A stretch of 64,000 nt of DNA. Source: JAUIET01 sp045105115 (GTDB taxonomy: Bacteria; Pseudomonadota; Gammaproteobacteria; Pseudomonadales; JAUIET01). The stretch covers positions 1 to 64,000 of the forward strand of contig JBGCDE010000036.1 of the NCBI GenBank assembly GCA_045105115.1. Direction: 5' to 3'. A program made the position numbers and the translations under genes. The notes beneath the pieces were generated by a model. That model searched no databases. It saw nothing but the letters and a program-made list of their open reading frames with translations, and had not been told where the DNA came from. Positions 27,104 to 36,088 of the stretch are shown in pieces. Numbering within the stretch: position 1 is the first letter of the stretch; every line of letters starts with the position of its first letter.

Positions 27104-28411
27104 ATGGACCGCATGGAACAGAAAGATAATCTGGCTGCCAAGGTGCAGGACGATAAACAAATATGCGATCGTCATGAATTGCTGAGCAGGGCCGGTCTTG
27201 CTCAGGCCAGAGGCGAAAGTGTGCACATGATTGTGTTGTATCTGGATCGCTATCGAAAAATCGTTTCTGCGCTGGGTCACGAGTTCGCCCATCACGTGCA
27301 TGATGAAATTGGCGATCGAATTCTTCGCGCCTACCCTGAGGCTATCGCATTCAGTCACCTCGCTGACGACGAGTTCGCAGTGTTGTTAACTAGCACCACC
27401 AAGACCAAGTTGCGAGCCTTGTCCGAGACCGCACTTAGAAATACTCGTGAGGCCTTATTGATCGACCGCCAAACAGTGGTGGTGACTGCCAGCGCCGGTA
27501 TTGCGAGCAGCAACGCCAAGTTGCCACTTGATGGCACCGAGCTTTTGCAGCAAGCAGGCCTGGTGGCCAGCGAAGGACAAAGCAAGGGCGGTAACTGCTT
27601 TACTTTTTATTCTGGTGCCGTACAACAAGAACCACTCAGGCGTCTGGATCTTGAACTAGACTTGCGCCGCGCGTTGGAGGCTGATGAAATAAGCGTGTTC
27701 TATCAGCCCATTTTTGATTTGCGATCAGACCGCGTCACTGGCCTGGAGGCGCTTGCGCGCTGGCGGCACGCTGATCTGGGTTGGATAGAGCCCACGGAAT
27801 TTATTCCGCTGGCTGAGGAAAGCGGCTTGATCGCCGATATTGGCGTGCGAGTGTTGAATCACGCCTGTGCCGAAACAATAGAATTTTTACGTGATGATAA
27901 TAGCCTGGACTATGTAGCGGTTAATTTCGCTGCCAGGCAAATTGAGCACCGAGACCTTGTTAAGATAACCGAGCGAATTCTGGGCAGCTTGAACTTCCCG
28001 GCAGACCGGCTGGTGTTGGAAATTACCGAGAGTGACTTTCTTGAGTCGGAAAAACGCATTATCAAAAGCCTGGATACGCTACGCACGTCTGGCGTTAGAG
28101 TGGCAATTGATGATTTCGGCACCGGTTACTCATCACTGAGGGTGCTAAAAGAGTTTCCAGCTGATGTATTAAAGATTGATCGGCAGTTTGTTCAAAACGC
28201 ACACTGCCAACATGTTGATGCCACTATTACCAGAGCGGTTATCGACATTGCGCACAGCTTGGACATGAAAGTGGTTGCTGAAGGTGTTGAGAATACCGAG
28301 CAACTGCACTTTCTGCGTGCCGCCGGATGCGACTCTATTCAGGGGTACTACGTGGGCCGAGCGGTTGGGCCGGAACAAATTGCCGGCTTGCTGCGGCCTT
28401 CCAACACTTAA
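27104..28411 (+). CDS. Degenerate GGDEF-EAL protein, probable c-di-GMP phosphodiesterase
   Basis: 435 residues from ATG 27104; the longer frame to 26876 runs antisense inside uvrD and is not used. The N-terminal GGDEF-like domain has ADDEF in place of GGDEF, so cyclase activity is unlikely. The EAL domain (~residues 185-430) keeps LEALARW, the Asn in VNFAARQ, LEITES, the DDFGTGYSSL pair, the LKID Lys, AEGVEN and the IQGYY Gln, so hydrolysis of c-di-GMP is expected. No membrane or sensor domain is present. Confidence 0.88.
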   Translation: MDRMEQKDNLAAKVQDDKQICDRHELLSRAGLAQARGESVHMIVLYLDRYRKIVSALGHEFAHHVHDEIGDRILRAYPEAIAFSHLADDEFAVLLTSTTKTKLRALSETALRNTREALLIDRQTVVVTASAGIASSNAKLPLDGTELLQQAGLVASEGQSKGGNCFTFYSGAVQQEPLRRLDLELDLRRALEADEISVFYQPIFDLRSDRVTGLEALARWRHADLGWIEPTEFIPLAEESGLIADIGVRVLNHACAETIEFLRDDNSLDYVAVNFAARQIEHRDLVKITERILGSLNFPADRLVLEITESDFLESEKRIIKSLDTLRTSGVRVAIDDFGTGYSSLRVLKEFPADVLKIDRQFVQNAHCQHVDATITRAVIDIAHSLDMKVVAEGVENTEQLHFLRAAGCDSIQGYYVGRAVGPEQIAGLLRPSNT

Positions 28412-28420
28412 TATCGCAAT

Positions 28421-28714
28421 CTAGTTCTGAACTTCTGCAAACAGGTTTTCTACCGAATCTATCACCACGTCGCTCGCATGGTCCAAGTAGTCGTGGCCTT
28501 TCCAGGTCAAACGAGTGGGTGCCAGCATGCCTTGTTGATTGGAAATGGTTTCTATAAACCCAGCATCCTGGAGTAATAAGAAATGATATTGAACCATTCT
28601 AGGCGGAACTCCGGGCAAAATTACCGGCACTGGAATGGCTTCTTCACTTGAATCAAAATCACTGGCCTCGACTTTTTCGAGAATGCGATAGATCACCATC
28701 AGGTCGCGCTTCAT
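28421..28714 (-). CDS. DUF2513 domain protein
   Basis: A 97-residue protein starting MKRDLMVIYRILEKVE, the usual DUF2513 opening, with a winged-helix-like end (QYHFLLLQDAGFIE ... LTWKGHDYLD). Such proteins are often carried by phages and genomic islands; here it stands alone between core genes, 9 bp from the stop of the convergent EAL gene. Function is unknown; DNA binding is possible. Confidence 0.75.
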   Translation of the reverse strand: MKRDLMVIYRILEKVEASDFDSSEEAIPVPVILPGVPPRMVQYHFLLLQDAGFIETISNQQGMLAPTRLTWKGHDYLDHASDVVIDSVENLFAEVQN

Positions 28715-28846
28715 ATCGTTTTTGTTGTACGCCGGTTCTTTAAGGAGAGGGCAATATCGACGAAAAAAACTTAACGGTCAACAACGGCTTACGAGGAATA
28801 GTTCGCAAATCAGTTCAAGTAACTGCTTTGCTGCGGGCAAAGAAAC

Positions 28847-28864
28847 GCCCCGACTAAGCGGGGC
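28847..28864 (-). terminator. Likely intrinsic terminator of the PEP-CTERM gene
   Basis: GCCCCG and CGGGGC pair around a six-base loop. On the - strand the stem is followed by GTTTCTTT, a short U-rich tract. It lies ~60 bp past the stop of the 70-residue PEP-CTERM gene. Confidence 0.55.
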
Positions 28865-28922
28865 AAATAGGAAGAAACTGTTTATGCCAACCGTGCTGGC
28901 CGGCCTTGGACTACTCGCTGAA

Positions 28923-29135
28923 CTAGGAGTAATCGAGCGATGTTGGCTGGATGTGCTCGCGGCGTCGCGTACGCTGCCTGACAATGCCAAGACTGATCAA
29001 ACCCAAGCCCAATAGCGCTAAATTGCCTGGCTCTGGCGAGTGTGACAAATGAGTGATTGCATACGCCAGCGTGGGCGTCATTGTGGCGAACAGGCCAATA
29101 ACAATCCAATGACGTAACTTCAGCTTAAATTTCAT
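28923..29135 (-). CDS. Very small PEP-CTERM sorting-signal protein
   Basis: 70 residues. An N-terminal signal (RHWIVIGLFATMTPTLAYA) is followed after only about ten residues by SPEPGNLALLGLGLISLGIVRQRTRRR, with the key parts PEP, a hydrophobic helix and an Arg cluster, a PEP-CTERM signal for exosortase. After processing almost nothing would remain of the mature chain. Twelve further residues after the Arg cluster are unusual. It could be a decayed gene, a sorting-signal peptide or a small structural peptide. No exosortase gene is in the window. I see no ribosome-binding site. Confidence 0.6.
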   Translation of the reverse strand: MKFKLKLRHWIVIGLFATMTPTLAYAITHLSHSPEPGNLALLGLGLISLGIVRQRTRRREHIQPTSLDYS

Positions 29136-29245
29136 CTAACTACTGCGGGTTTTGCCCGCCCTCTAATATCTTTCCATATGCCCGCATTGGGCTTTTCTGT
29201 GTCTTGCAAATAGCGAGGTTCATCGCTCGCAAGACAGTCTCTTCG
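29136..29245 (-). promoter_or_regulatory. Hairpin-rich leader of the small PEP-CTERM gene
   Basis: Three stems precede the start codon: 29200-29236 (TGTCTTGC with GCAAGACA plus an inner AGCGA with TCGCT), 29180-29192 (GCCC with GGGC, followed on the + strand by TTTTCTGT) and 29145-29159 (GCGGG with CCCGC). They could be a structured 5' leader or the remains of terminators. I match them to no known riboswitch. Confidence 0.4.
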
Positions 29246-29584
29246 GGCGCTTGCCGTCAATAACTTGAACATTGCAATTAACGAGCCAACTATATATTTC
29301 CTTATTATTCAATAGCTTACTGATCTTGATCGTTTCATCAATGCAGGTATTGTCAATTTTTTCGACAAATTCAGCCGAATAACAGCTTTTTTGGAGCTCA
29401 TTGCATGGATGGCTGATCAGGCATTGTTCAACTACGGCGGATTATCAAGCAATTCGACTAATAATCAATCGTTACTGTAAATAAAACCGACGTTTATTGC
29501 ATTTGTTTACATTCGACCGGTGGCTGGAATTACGATCGCGGTCTGGTATGCTGCGCGGTCCGCCGATTTGCCTGGTTACTTCGA
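29246..29584. other. Spacer upstream of gshA
   Basis: 339 bp, AT-rich in the first half, with no coding frame that looks real. A small inverted repeat TTGTC ... GACAA lies near 29350. An extended -10 (TGGTATGCT, 29544-29552) is a plausible gshA promoter, giving a leader of ~25 bases. Nothing else is evident. Confidence 0.4.
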
Positions 29585-31174
29585 GTGTCGTCCGCCCTTA
29601 ATCAACGAATAAACGAGCTGCAGAAATCCGATGCGCATCGACTGTTGCGCGTTGTGAACCGTGGTATTGAGAAAGAAAGCCTGCGGGTGCAAAGTGACGG
29701 CAACATCGCCCAAACTGCACATCCCACGGCATTTGGCAGCGCGCTGGCCAATCCGCACATAACCACCGATTTTTCCGAAGCCTTGCTGGAATTCATAACA
29801 CCGGTCTGCCAAAGCGTAGATGAAGTGCTGGGCTGGCTGCGAGAAATTCATCAGTTCAGCTACGCGGGTTTGAATGGCGCCGGCTCAACAGCGGCAAGCC
29901 AGGAAACCCTATGGGCCGCGAGTATGCCGTGCATATTGCCAGATGATACCGGCATAGCCGTTGCACAGTATGGTTCTTCGAATGTTGGTCAGATGAAAAC
30001 TGCATACCGGCTAGGCTTGGGTGAACGCTATGGTCGTGCCATGCAAACCATTGCCGGTGTTCACTACAATTTTTCTTTCAGCGAAGAATTCTGGGCAGCG
30101 TATCAACACCAGTGCGCAGCCAGCGGCAGCCTGCAAGATTTTAAGACAGAGCAGTATTTTCACCTGATCCGTAACTTTCGGCGCTACTCTTGGCTACTGG
30201 TGTATCTCTTCGGCGCGTCACCAGCCCTGTGCCAGACCTTTCTCGGTCACGACCAACATCAACTCTCGCGCCGCGGCAAAGGCACCTTGTTTTCTGAGCA
30301 TGGTACTTCGCTGCGTATGGGCGACCTTGGTTATCAAAGCAGCGAACAGGAAAGTTTGTATGTGTGTTACAACAGCCTTGATGAATACGCCACTACGCTA
30401 AGCGGCGCCTTAACGCAGGCGATTCCAAGCTACGAGCGTATAGGTACGCATCGGGATGGCCAGCGCATTCAGTTAAGCACGGCCTTGCTACAAATTGAAA
30501 ATGAGTTTTACAGCAGTGTGCGACCCAAGCGTGTCACCCAGTCGGGTGAACCGCCACTGACAGCGCTAATGGAACGAGGTGTTGAATACATCGAAGTTCG
30601 TTGTCTTGATGTGAATCCGTACTTACCAATGGGCATTGATGCCGAGCAAATCCGCTTTATTGATGCCTTTTTGCTATTTTGCTTGCTGGAAGACAGCCCA
30701 CCTATTCCAATGGAAGAATGCAGCGCAATCGGTGTAGACAATAAGATGGTTGTTAACAATGGTCGCTCTTCTGAGGCACAGGTGACGCTTGACGGCCAGT
30801 CAATGGCCGTGACAGCGGCGGCCAAAGAGCTAATGAGCCGTATCGAGGCCTGTTCTGGCTTGTTTGATCAGGCCAAGGAGTCCAATCGGTTCAGCGCGGC
30901 GTGGCGAACTCAGTACAGTAAAGTATGTGGTGAATTGGCACTGCCTTCTGCACAGGTGTTGGCGGACCTGGCTGATTTTGATGAGTCCTATTTTAAATTC
31001 GCAATGCATAAATCGCGCGAGCATGCGCAGAGCTTTGCCGAAAACCCCTTGAGTGCTGAGCGGCAAGAGTATTTCAATAACTGTACCCAGCAATCTGTTG
31101 AGAAACAGGCAGCGATTGAAGCCGCTGACACCACAGACTTTGAAACCTTTCTGGCCAATTACTACGCCCAGTAA
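29585..31174 (+). CDS. gshA: Glutamate-cysteine ligase
   Basis: A 529-residue proteobacterial-type enzyme joining Glu and Cys, the first step of glutathione synthesis. It starts at GTG 29585; RVVNRGIEKESLRV matches the start of GshA proteins, and TDFSEALLEFIT, IAQYGSSNVGQMK and YEVRCLDVNP-like (EVRCLDVNPYLPMG) segments are characteristic. No clear ribosome-binding site is seen, so expression may depend on other signals. gshB is not in the window. Confidence 0.93.
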   Translation: MSSALNQRINELQKSDAHRLLRVVNRGIEKESLRVQSDGNIAQTAHPTAFGSALANPHITTDFSEALLEFITPVCQSVDEVLGWLREIHQFSYAGLNGAGSTAASQETLWAASMPCILPDDTGIAVAQYGSSNVGQMKTAYRLGLGERYGRAMQTIAGVHYNFSFSEEFWAAYQHQCAASGSLQDFKTEQYFHLIRNFRRYSWLLVYLFGASPALCQTFLGHDQHQLSRRGKGTLFSEHGTSLRMGDLGYQSSEQESLYVCYNSLDEYATTLSGALTQAIPSYERIGTHRDGQRIQLSTALLQIENEFYSSVRPKRVTQSGEPPLTALMERGVEYIEVRCLDVNPYLPMGIDAEQIRFIDAFLLFCLLEDSPPIPMEECSAIGVDNKMVVNNGRSSEAQVTLDGQSMAVTAAAKELMSRIEACSGLFDQAKESNRFSAAWRTQYSKVCGELALPSAQVLADLADFDESYFKFAMHKSREHAQSFAENPLSAERQEYFNNCTQQSVEKQAAIEAADTTDFETFLANYYAQ

Positions 31175-31185
31175 TTCAATCGTTT

Positions 31186-31602
31186 CTAACTTTGTACGAT
31201 AAAGTTATCAAACAGCAGGTCAGTAACCATTTTCCGGCCTTCTTCGGCCACTAGAATTTCCTGAACCGCCTGCAAAGCGTCAGCTCGTAATTTCTGCCGA
31301 CCTTCGTGGGTGTTTACCCCGTCGCTGGTTTGCTGGCTGAGCAACAGTATCAATTCATTTCTTATTTGCGGCGTGTGGTTATCGACCGTCTGTGAATCCG
31401 GTATGGATTCAACGCGCACTGAAATATCGACTTTTAGATAATGAAGGCGGCCGTCATTTCCATAGTTGGTCACAAACGATGGTGTTAACGCCAGGTAAGT
31501 CGGCTTCTCCAACTGGGTTTGGGCAACAGCAAGCGAAGCGCTTGTTACAAGCAGACCCGCAGCCAAAAACGAGCAGAGCAAAGAAGTATAATATTTGAGC
31601 AT
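31186..31602 (-). CDS. Secreted FliL-like protein
   Basis: 138 residues from ATG 31602, which has AGGAA six bases upstream. It has a cleavable signal (ending SLAVA) rather than the membrane anchor of true FliL. The mature part matches the FliL domain: KPTYLALTPSFVTN, a strand LHYLKVDISVRV, HTPQIRNELILLLS and a C-terminal LLFDNFIVQ. No flagellar genes are nearby. It may be a periplasmic paralogue with a stator- or stomatin-like role; this is inference. Convergent with gshA. Confidence 0.75.
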   Translation of the reverse strand: MLKYYTSLLCSFLAAGLLVTSASLAVAQTQLEKPTYLALTPSFVTNYGNDGRLHYLKVDISVRVESIPDSQTVDNHTPQIRNELILLLSQQTSDGVNTHEGRQKLRADALQAVQEILVAEEGRKMVTDLLFDNFIVQS

Positions 31603-31761
31603 GGTGATTTCCTTATCCATCCAGTTCTATAAGCGTAGCAGAGACCCTCAAAGTCAATAGTATTAGTTGGTCTTGCTGAGGTTCATGCGCTGGCCTATAT
31701 TTACTAGAGAGAAGGCTCAAAATAGTAGCCAGACTGCCAGTAGAGTATCAGTGAGAGAATT

Positions 31762-32220
31762 ATGACGGCCGATAACGCGGATAAACTGAACCACGCAATT
31801 GAAGGATGGCTGCAGGAACGCCAGGAATTGATTGTTCTGTATTGCTCTGTGTGTGGTGTGCACCAGCAGATTATCGAGTCACCCACTAAAATTCAGCGTT
31901 TGAAAACATTCTGCCAGATTTTGGTTGATTACTGTTCAGCAGGCCATTTCGAAGTATTCCCAGAGCTCATCAAACAAGCGGCGACAAGCGGCGAAGAAAG
32001 CTCTACCACAGCAAACTCACTGCTGGGCAAAATTCAGGACACCACTGACATCTCCTTGGATTTCAATGACCGCTACGAGACCGAAGAACTGCCACCGGAA
32101 GTACTCGAGCCTTTGTCGCGGCACTTATCAAAGTTGGGTGAGGCCTTGGAGCTGCGCTTCCATTACGAAGACCAATTGGTTGAGTATTTGCACATTCCAC
32201 CGTCTTCAGCGGTTGCCTAG
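31762..32220 (+). CDS. rsd: Rsd/AlgQ family anti-sigma-70 protein
   Basis: A 152-residue helical protein resembling E. coli Rsd and Pseudomonas AlgQ. The GWLQERQELIVLYCSVCG and FCQILVDYCSAGHFEVF segments, and LGEALELRFHYEDQLVEYL near the end, align with the family. Rsd sequesters the housekeeping sigma factor in stationary phase; AlgQ also affects alginate and siderophore genes. A GAGAG lies shortly before the ATG. AlgZR-like regulators occur elsewhere in the window. Confidence 0.85.
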   Translation: MTADNADKLNHAIEGWLQERQELIVLYCSVCGVHQQIIESPTKIQRLKTFCQILVDYCSAGHFEVFPELIKQAATSGEESSTTANSLLGKIQDTTDISLDFNDRYETEELPPEVLEPLSRHLSKLGEALELRFHYEDQLVEYLHIPPSSAVA

Positions 32221-32310
32221 ACACCTGTAATACCGACTCTCCCGCACTTCTGAGGTCTGCTAGACTTAGGGGCAACGCAAACGATATTGCCTTTACACAG
32301 TGCCTTAGCA

Positions 32311-33312
32311 ATGCTGAATGACTCACGGAAGAGCTCACGGCCCTTACCCTTTTTTCTACTGCTGTTTCTGTTCACGCTTGCTGCGTGTGATGGAGGTACA
32401 CCCCCTTCTCGCTCTCTCGAGGTCGCCGTTCAAGGCGTTTATGGCGCCACGATCAGCGCAGGTGCCAGCCACGCTGTGATTGCGTCGATGAATCATGGCG
32501 GCAGTTTGTGGAGTCTGGATGACAGCGAACGCGTGTATAACTGGAACCATAAAGCGGAAGGCTATAGCGAGCTGACGGCTGCTGCATTTTCGCCCGACGG
32601 CCAGTTTGCGGTAACAGCCGACTATCAAAACCTGGTGTTATGGGAAGTACCCACCGGCAAAGGCATACGATTCTGGACCAGTCCTGACGAGATTCTGGAC
32701 CTTGAGTTGATGCCAGACGCGCGTTACGCGCTGCTGGGTATGGAAAATTACACAGCCGTTTTATTCGACGTGCAAATTGGCGGTGTCAGGCGGGTATTCC
32801 ATCATGACAACCGCGTACGAAGCGTGTCTCTCAGTGCAGACGGACGCTACGCGCTGACAGGCTCGGAAGACCATACAGCCAGGCTATGGGACACCGAGAC
32901 CGGCGATATGCTGCAGCAAATCGAACACGATGATGAAGTGCGTTTGGTTGAATTGTCGCCCGATGGCGAAATTGCATTTAGTGTTAGTAAATATGATACG
33001 GCAAAGCTATGGAGTACAAAAGATGGCGAGTTGATTGGCGAACTACCGATGCGGTCTTTCGCCTTACAACGCGGGCTGACTTTCCAATCAGCGCGTTTTT
33101 CCAGTGATGGTAGTGAACTACTGACAGGCACATCAGACAGAGTGGTGCAGCTTTGGAGCACCGGCAGTCTTCGCAGTGTACGCTCCTGGACAATACCAAA
33201 GCGCGATGCCTGGAAGCCTAACAGTGCTGCCGTGTTAGCACTTGGCTTTGAGAAAGGTGGTAGCGCCTACTGGGCTGTGTCGTCTAACGGGTTTCTACAC
33301 CGCTTAAAGTAA
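32311..33312 (+). CDS. WD40-repeat lipoprotein
   Basis: 333 residues from ATG 32311. A signal peptide ends in the lipobox LAAC. The rest is a WD40 beta-propeller: repeats such as ALTGSEDHTARLWDTETGD and LLTGTSDRVVQLWST carry the GSxDxTxRLWD pattern, with about six to seven blades. Probably an outer-membrane or periplasmic scaffold protein. It starts 90 bp after rsd, and its stop is 15 bp from that of the convergent fkpA-like gene. Confidence 0.85.
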   Translation: MLNDSRKSSRPLPFFLLLFLFTLAACDGGTPPSRSLEVAVQGVYGATISAGASHAVIASMNHGGSLWSLDDSERVYNWNHKAEGYSELTAAAFSPDGQFAVTADYQNLVLWEVPTGKGIRFWTSPDEILDLELMPDARYALLGMENYTAVLFDVQIGGVRRVFHHDNRVRSVSLSADGRYALTGSEDHTARLWDTETGDMLQQIEHDDEVRLVELSPDGEIAFSVSKYDTAKLWSTKDGELIGELPMRSFALQRGLTFQSARFSSDGSELLTGTSDRVVQLWSTGSLRSVRSWTIPKRDAWKPNSAAVLALGFEKGGSAYWAVSSNGFLHRLK

Positions 33313-33327
33313 GCACTACCGCGTCAA

Positions 33328-34092
33328 TCACTCAGCAGCAGCTTTGATCTCTAGCAACTCTACTTCAAACATCAGTGTTTGGTTAGGACCAATTTCGCGA
33401 CCGGTACCTGCCGGACCATAGGCCATATCCGATGGGATATACAACTCCCACTTAGACCCAACAGTCATCAGCTGCAATGCTTCAGTCCAGCCGGCAATCA
33501 CACGGTTAACTGGAAATTCTGCTGGCTCGCCACGCGAATAAGAACTGTCAAACTCGGTGCCGTCTAACAGGGTTCCACGGTAATGTACGGACACGGTATC
33601 GGTTTCGCTGGGTTTTTTACCGTCACCTTCGGTCAGCACTTTGTACTGCAGGCCAGATTCTGTTGTTACTACGCCGTCTTTCTTGGCATTGTCAGCCAAC
33701 CAGGTTTCTCCCGCCTGGCGATTTTCTTCAGCGGCTTTTTCGATTTTGGCCTGTTGCTCATCACGACGCTGCTGTGAAAACGCCTGCAAGCGTTGTTGCA
33801 CCTCCGTGGTGGTCATCAGGGCTTCCCCTTCACCCATGCCATGGCCGAAACCAGACGCAAAATTATCCAAAGCGATATCCATATTGTCCGCGCTCATTTG
33901 CGTACCCAAACTCAAGCCTAATGCATAACTGAGTTTGTCTTTGTCGCTATCAAGACTTGGACCCGCTGCGTCAGCAACGTCAGTATTTGCAGCGGCATCA
34001 GAGCCGGCGGGCTTCTGGCAAGCAGAGAGTAATACGGTGCCCAACAGCACCAGCAGAATCTGGCGTTGGACTGAGCCAAAAGTAAAATTCAT
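33328..34092 (-). CDS. FKBP-type peptidyl-prolyl isomerase lipoprotein (FkpA/Mip-like)
   Basis: 254 residues from ATG 34092. Lipobox LLSAC, then an N-terminal dimerisation domain (KDKLSYALGLSLGTQM onward), a long helix rich in Gln/Glu (AFSQQRRDEQQAKIEKAAEE) and a C-terminal FKBP domain with VSVHYRGTLLDGTEFDSSY and GWTEALQLMTVGSKWEL. It would fold outer-membrane and periplasmic proteins. The length and domain order are those of FkpA, FklB or Mip. Confidence 0.92.
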   Translation of the reverse strand: MNFTFGSVQRQILLVLLGTVLLSACQKPAGSDAAANTDVADAAGPSLDSDKDKLSYALGLSLGTQMSADNMDIALDNFASGFGHGMGEGEALMTTTEVQQRLQAFSQQRRDEQQAKIEKAAEENRQAGETWLADNAKKDGVVTTESGLQYKVLTEGDGKKPSETDTVSVHYRGTLLDGTEFDSSYSRGEPAEFPVNRVIAGWTEALQLMTVGSKWELYIPSDMAYGPAGTGREIGPNQTLMFEVELLEIKAAAE

Positions 34093-34210
34093 AGTGTTCT
34101 CGGAAGTCAAAAAGTAAGCGCGCGAGTGTAACACGCAGCATTGGGGCGATACGCGTTAAAAAGGCAGCTTATCTATTTATTGATTTGTGAGAATGCCGTT
34201 TTAATACTTG

Positions 34211-34723
34211 CTACAGCTCTTTTAAAGCAGCCGTGCGTTGATCGGCTAAATCTTGCAGCGCCTTGGCGTCGTCGACCAATTTGGGTATGTCTTTTACCGG
34301 CACCGTCGTTGGAAATGCGAGATTGAACCCTTTACCTTGCGCACCATTCGCCACAGCTGAACCAGTTTGTCTTCCGTCTTCGCGTGGCTTAACAGCGGCC
34401 ATCAGATTAACCTCTTTCGGCAAGTCGCGTACTTTAGCGTTTTGGATATTCGCAGGCGGTGGTTCTTCCGAGAAGTGCATAACCCCTCGCTCGTCTTTCC
34501 ATGAATACATCTTGCTGCTGCCCTTCAAGCTAGGCGTGTCGCTAAGATCAGGATTGCTGCTAGCCACTGCGCGCAAATTATCAGCCGCTGTATCAAGGGC
34601 CTGACTGTCGGGCAACCAATCTTTCCAGCTCATCAGGCGCTCTCCATTCGGACTCACAATGAACATTGGCAGCGCCAGCATGGCCACCAACGCGAGCAAT
34701 ATTAGTTTGTGATATAGCTTCAA
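34211..34723 (-). CDS. DUF4124 domain protein
   Basis: 170 residues from a TTG at 34723 with GGAGGG seven bases upstream (34731-34736); the longer frame's extra N-terminus is not protein-like. A single N-terminal membrane segment (LILLALVAMLALPMFIV) is followed by the DUF4124 motif MYSWKDERGVMHFSEEPP, a YxWxDxxGxxHFS pattern of unknown function, often in cell-envelope proteins. The C-terminal helix is charged. Confidence 0.75.
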   Translation of the reverse strand: MKLYHKLILLALVAMLALPMFIVSPNGERLMSWKDWLPDSQALDTAADNLRAVASSNPDLSDTPSLKGSSKMYSWKDERGVMHFSEEPPPANIQNAKVRDLPKEVNLMAAVKPREDGRQTGSAVANGAQGKGFNLAFPTTVPVKDIPKLVDDAKALQDLADQRTAALKEL

Positions 34724-34891
34724 TGTAACGCCCTCCGCCGAGTGGCAAAATCCTCTGCATGCGTCCACATTTTGTGAACTGCTATGTCTCAGGCTAGTTG
34801 TTTTTACAATTCTCAGTGCTAAATGGGGTCTTGTACAGTGTAAGAATGAGAGCTTGTTCAACAATTAGACGGTATTTGAGCGAACAAGCGA

Positions 34892-36088
34892 CTACTGCGA
34901 TGTCCACCACGGATCATCATTCGGAATTGGAGAGCTAAGTGTTTTCAGGAATGCGACCAACTCGGATTTCTCTTGCGCACTCAAACCCAGCGGCAGAATG
35001 TCAAAGTGCGGCCGGCTTGGATGCTGAGCCCGGTCATAAAAAGGGGGCTTCGGTGCGCTGTAGTGTTCTACAACATCTTCAAGCGTCTTGATTTGCCCGG
35101 CGTGCATATACGGTGCTGTTTCAGCCACATTTCGAAGCGACGGCGTTTTAAAAGCACCGACCAGCTCAGGACCCTGGGTTTTTAAAAATCTCAACTCCTG
35201 ACAACTTGCTGGCGGTGCATCACTCCACTGTGACAGGCAATTAAATTCATCGTCTCGTAGCTTTTCAATGCCAGCGTAACGGCCCAGATCAACCTTACTC
35301 ACATCAGCCTCTGGCGCACCAATATTATGAAACTCGAAATTGGTAAATAGCGGGCCGTTATGACAACTGGCGCAAGCCGCTTTGCCCATAAACATTCGCA
35401 TTCCATTCAGTTCGTTTACTGATAATCTGGCCGTTAGTGACGGCTGCTCTCCCTTCGCTAACGCCGAGACCATTTGGTCAAACTTACTAGGCTGTAGCGT
35501 TAAGCGGCGTTGATAAGCCATTAATGCCTTGGCCACATTAACCATGACACGTGTTGCAGTGTGCTGTTCATTTGAGATCGATCCAAACACCTCTGCGTAG
35601 GAATCGACATAATGTTCTCGGATCAAGGCGTCGAGTTTTTCACGGCTGAAACCATGCTCGTCGGGATGCTCCAAAGGCTCACTAGCTTGTGCCCACAAGC
35701 TGTCTTTGCGACCGTCCCAATACTTCCATGGCCCCCTTGCTGAAGCTAACAGTGACATTGTGTTGCGATGAGTGAGCGCCATACCCTCACCGCTAGCCAG
35801 CCCGTCGGTAAAATAACGTGCTGGTTGATGGCAACTCGCACAGGAAATGGCACCATTGGCACTCAAACGCGCATCAAAGAACAACTGTTTTCCTAGCAAT
35901 GCAGCTTGCTCATTGTCTGCGTATTGATTGTCAGCAGCGCTCGGCAGCGGCGGCAGCTTATCCAATGAAAACGTCTGTAAAAAGGCAATGTCTCGGGAGG
36001 TTAAGCCGTGCTCAAAGGGGGGCAAGGGTTTGCTACAGGCACCAAGCAGAGTCGCAAATAGTAGTACTGTGATTATTAGACGACTCAT
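34892..36088 (-). CDS. Di-haem cytochrome c peroxidase/MauG-family lipoprotein
   Basis: A 398-residue predicted lipoprotein (LLGAC). Two CASCH haem-binding motifs, near residues 83 and 238, and LFFDARLSANGAISC, KTPSLRNVAETAPYMHAG and DGRKDSLWAQ segments define the bacterial CcpA/MauG family. Members reduce peroxide or oxidise protein side chains in the periplasm. Its start overlaps the stop of the YtkA-like gene by 4 bp, so it is coupled to that gene and to the LVIVD protein upstream. Confidence 0.9.
   Translation of the reverse strand: MSRLIITVLLFATLLGACSKPLPPFEHGLTSRDIAFLQTFSLDKLPPLPSAADNQYADNEQAALLGKQLFFDARLSANGAISCASCHQPARYFTDGLASGEGMALTHRNTMSLLASARGPWKYWDGRKDSLWAQASEPLEHPDEHGFSREKLDALIREHYVDSYAEVFGSISNEQHTATRVMVNVAKALMAYQRRLTLQPSKFDQMVSALAKGEQPSLTARLSVNELNGMRMFMGKAACASCHNGPLFTNFEFHNIGAPEADVSKVDLGRYAGIEKLRDDEFNCLSQWSDAPPASCQELRFLKTQGPELVGAFKTPSLRNVAETAPYMHAGQIKTLEDVVEHYSAPKPPFYDRAQHPSRPHFDILPLGLSAQEKSELVAFLKTLSSPIPNDDPWWTSQ

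Noticed and set aside
28722..29015. 97-residue plus-strand frame opposite the PEP-CTERM gene
   Set aside because: It crosses the terminator hairpin and lacks protein-like composition; the minus-strand frame has a signal peptide and sorting signal.
29136..29245. c-di-GMP (GEMM) riboswitch upstream of the PEP-CTERM gene
   Set aside because: The conserved GEMM bases and two-stem layout are not found; only generic hairpins are visible.
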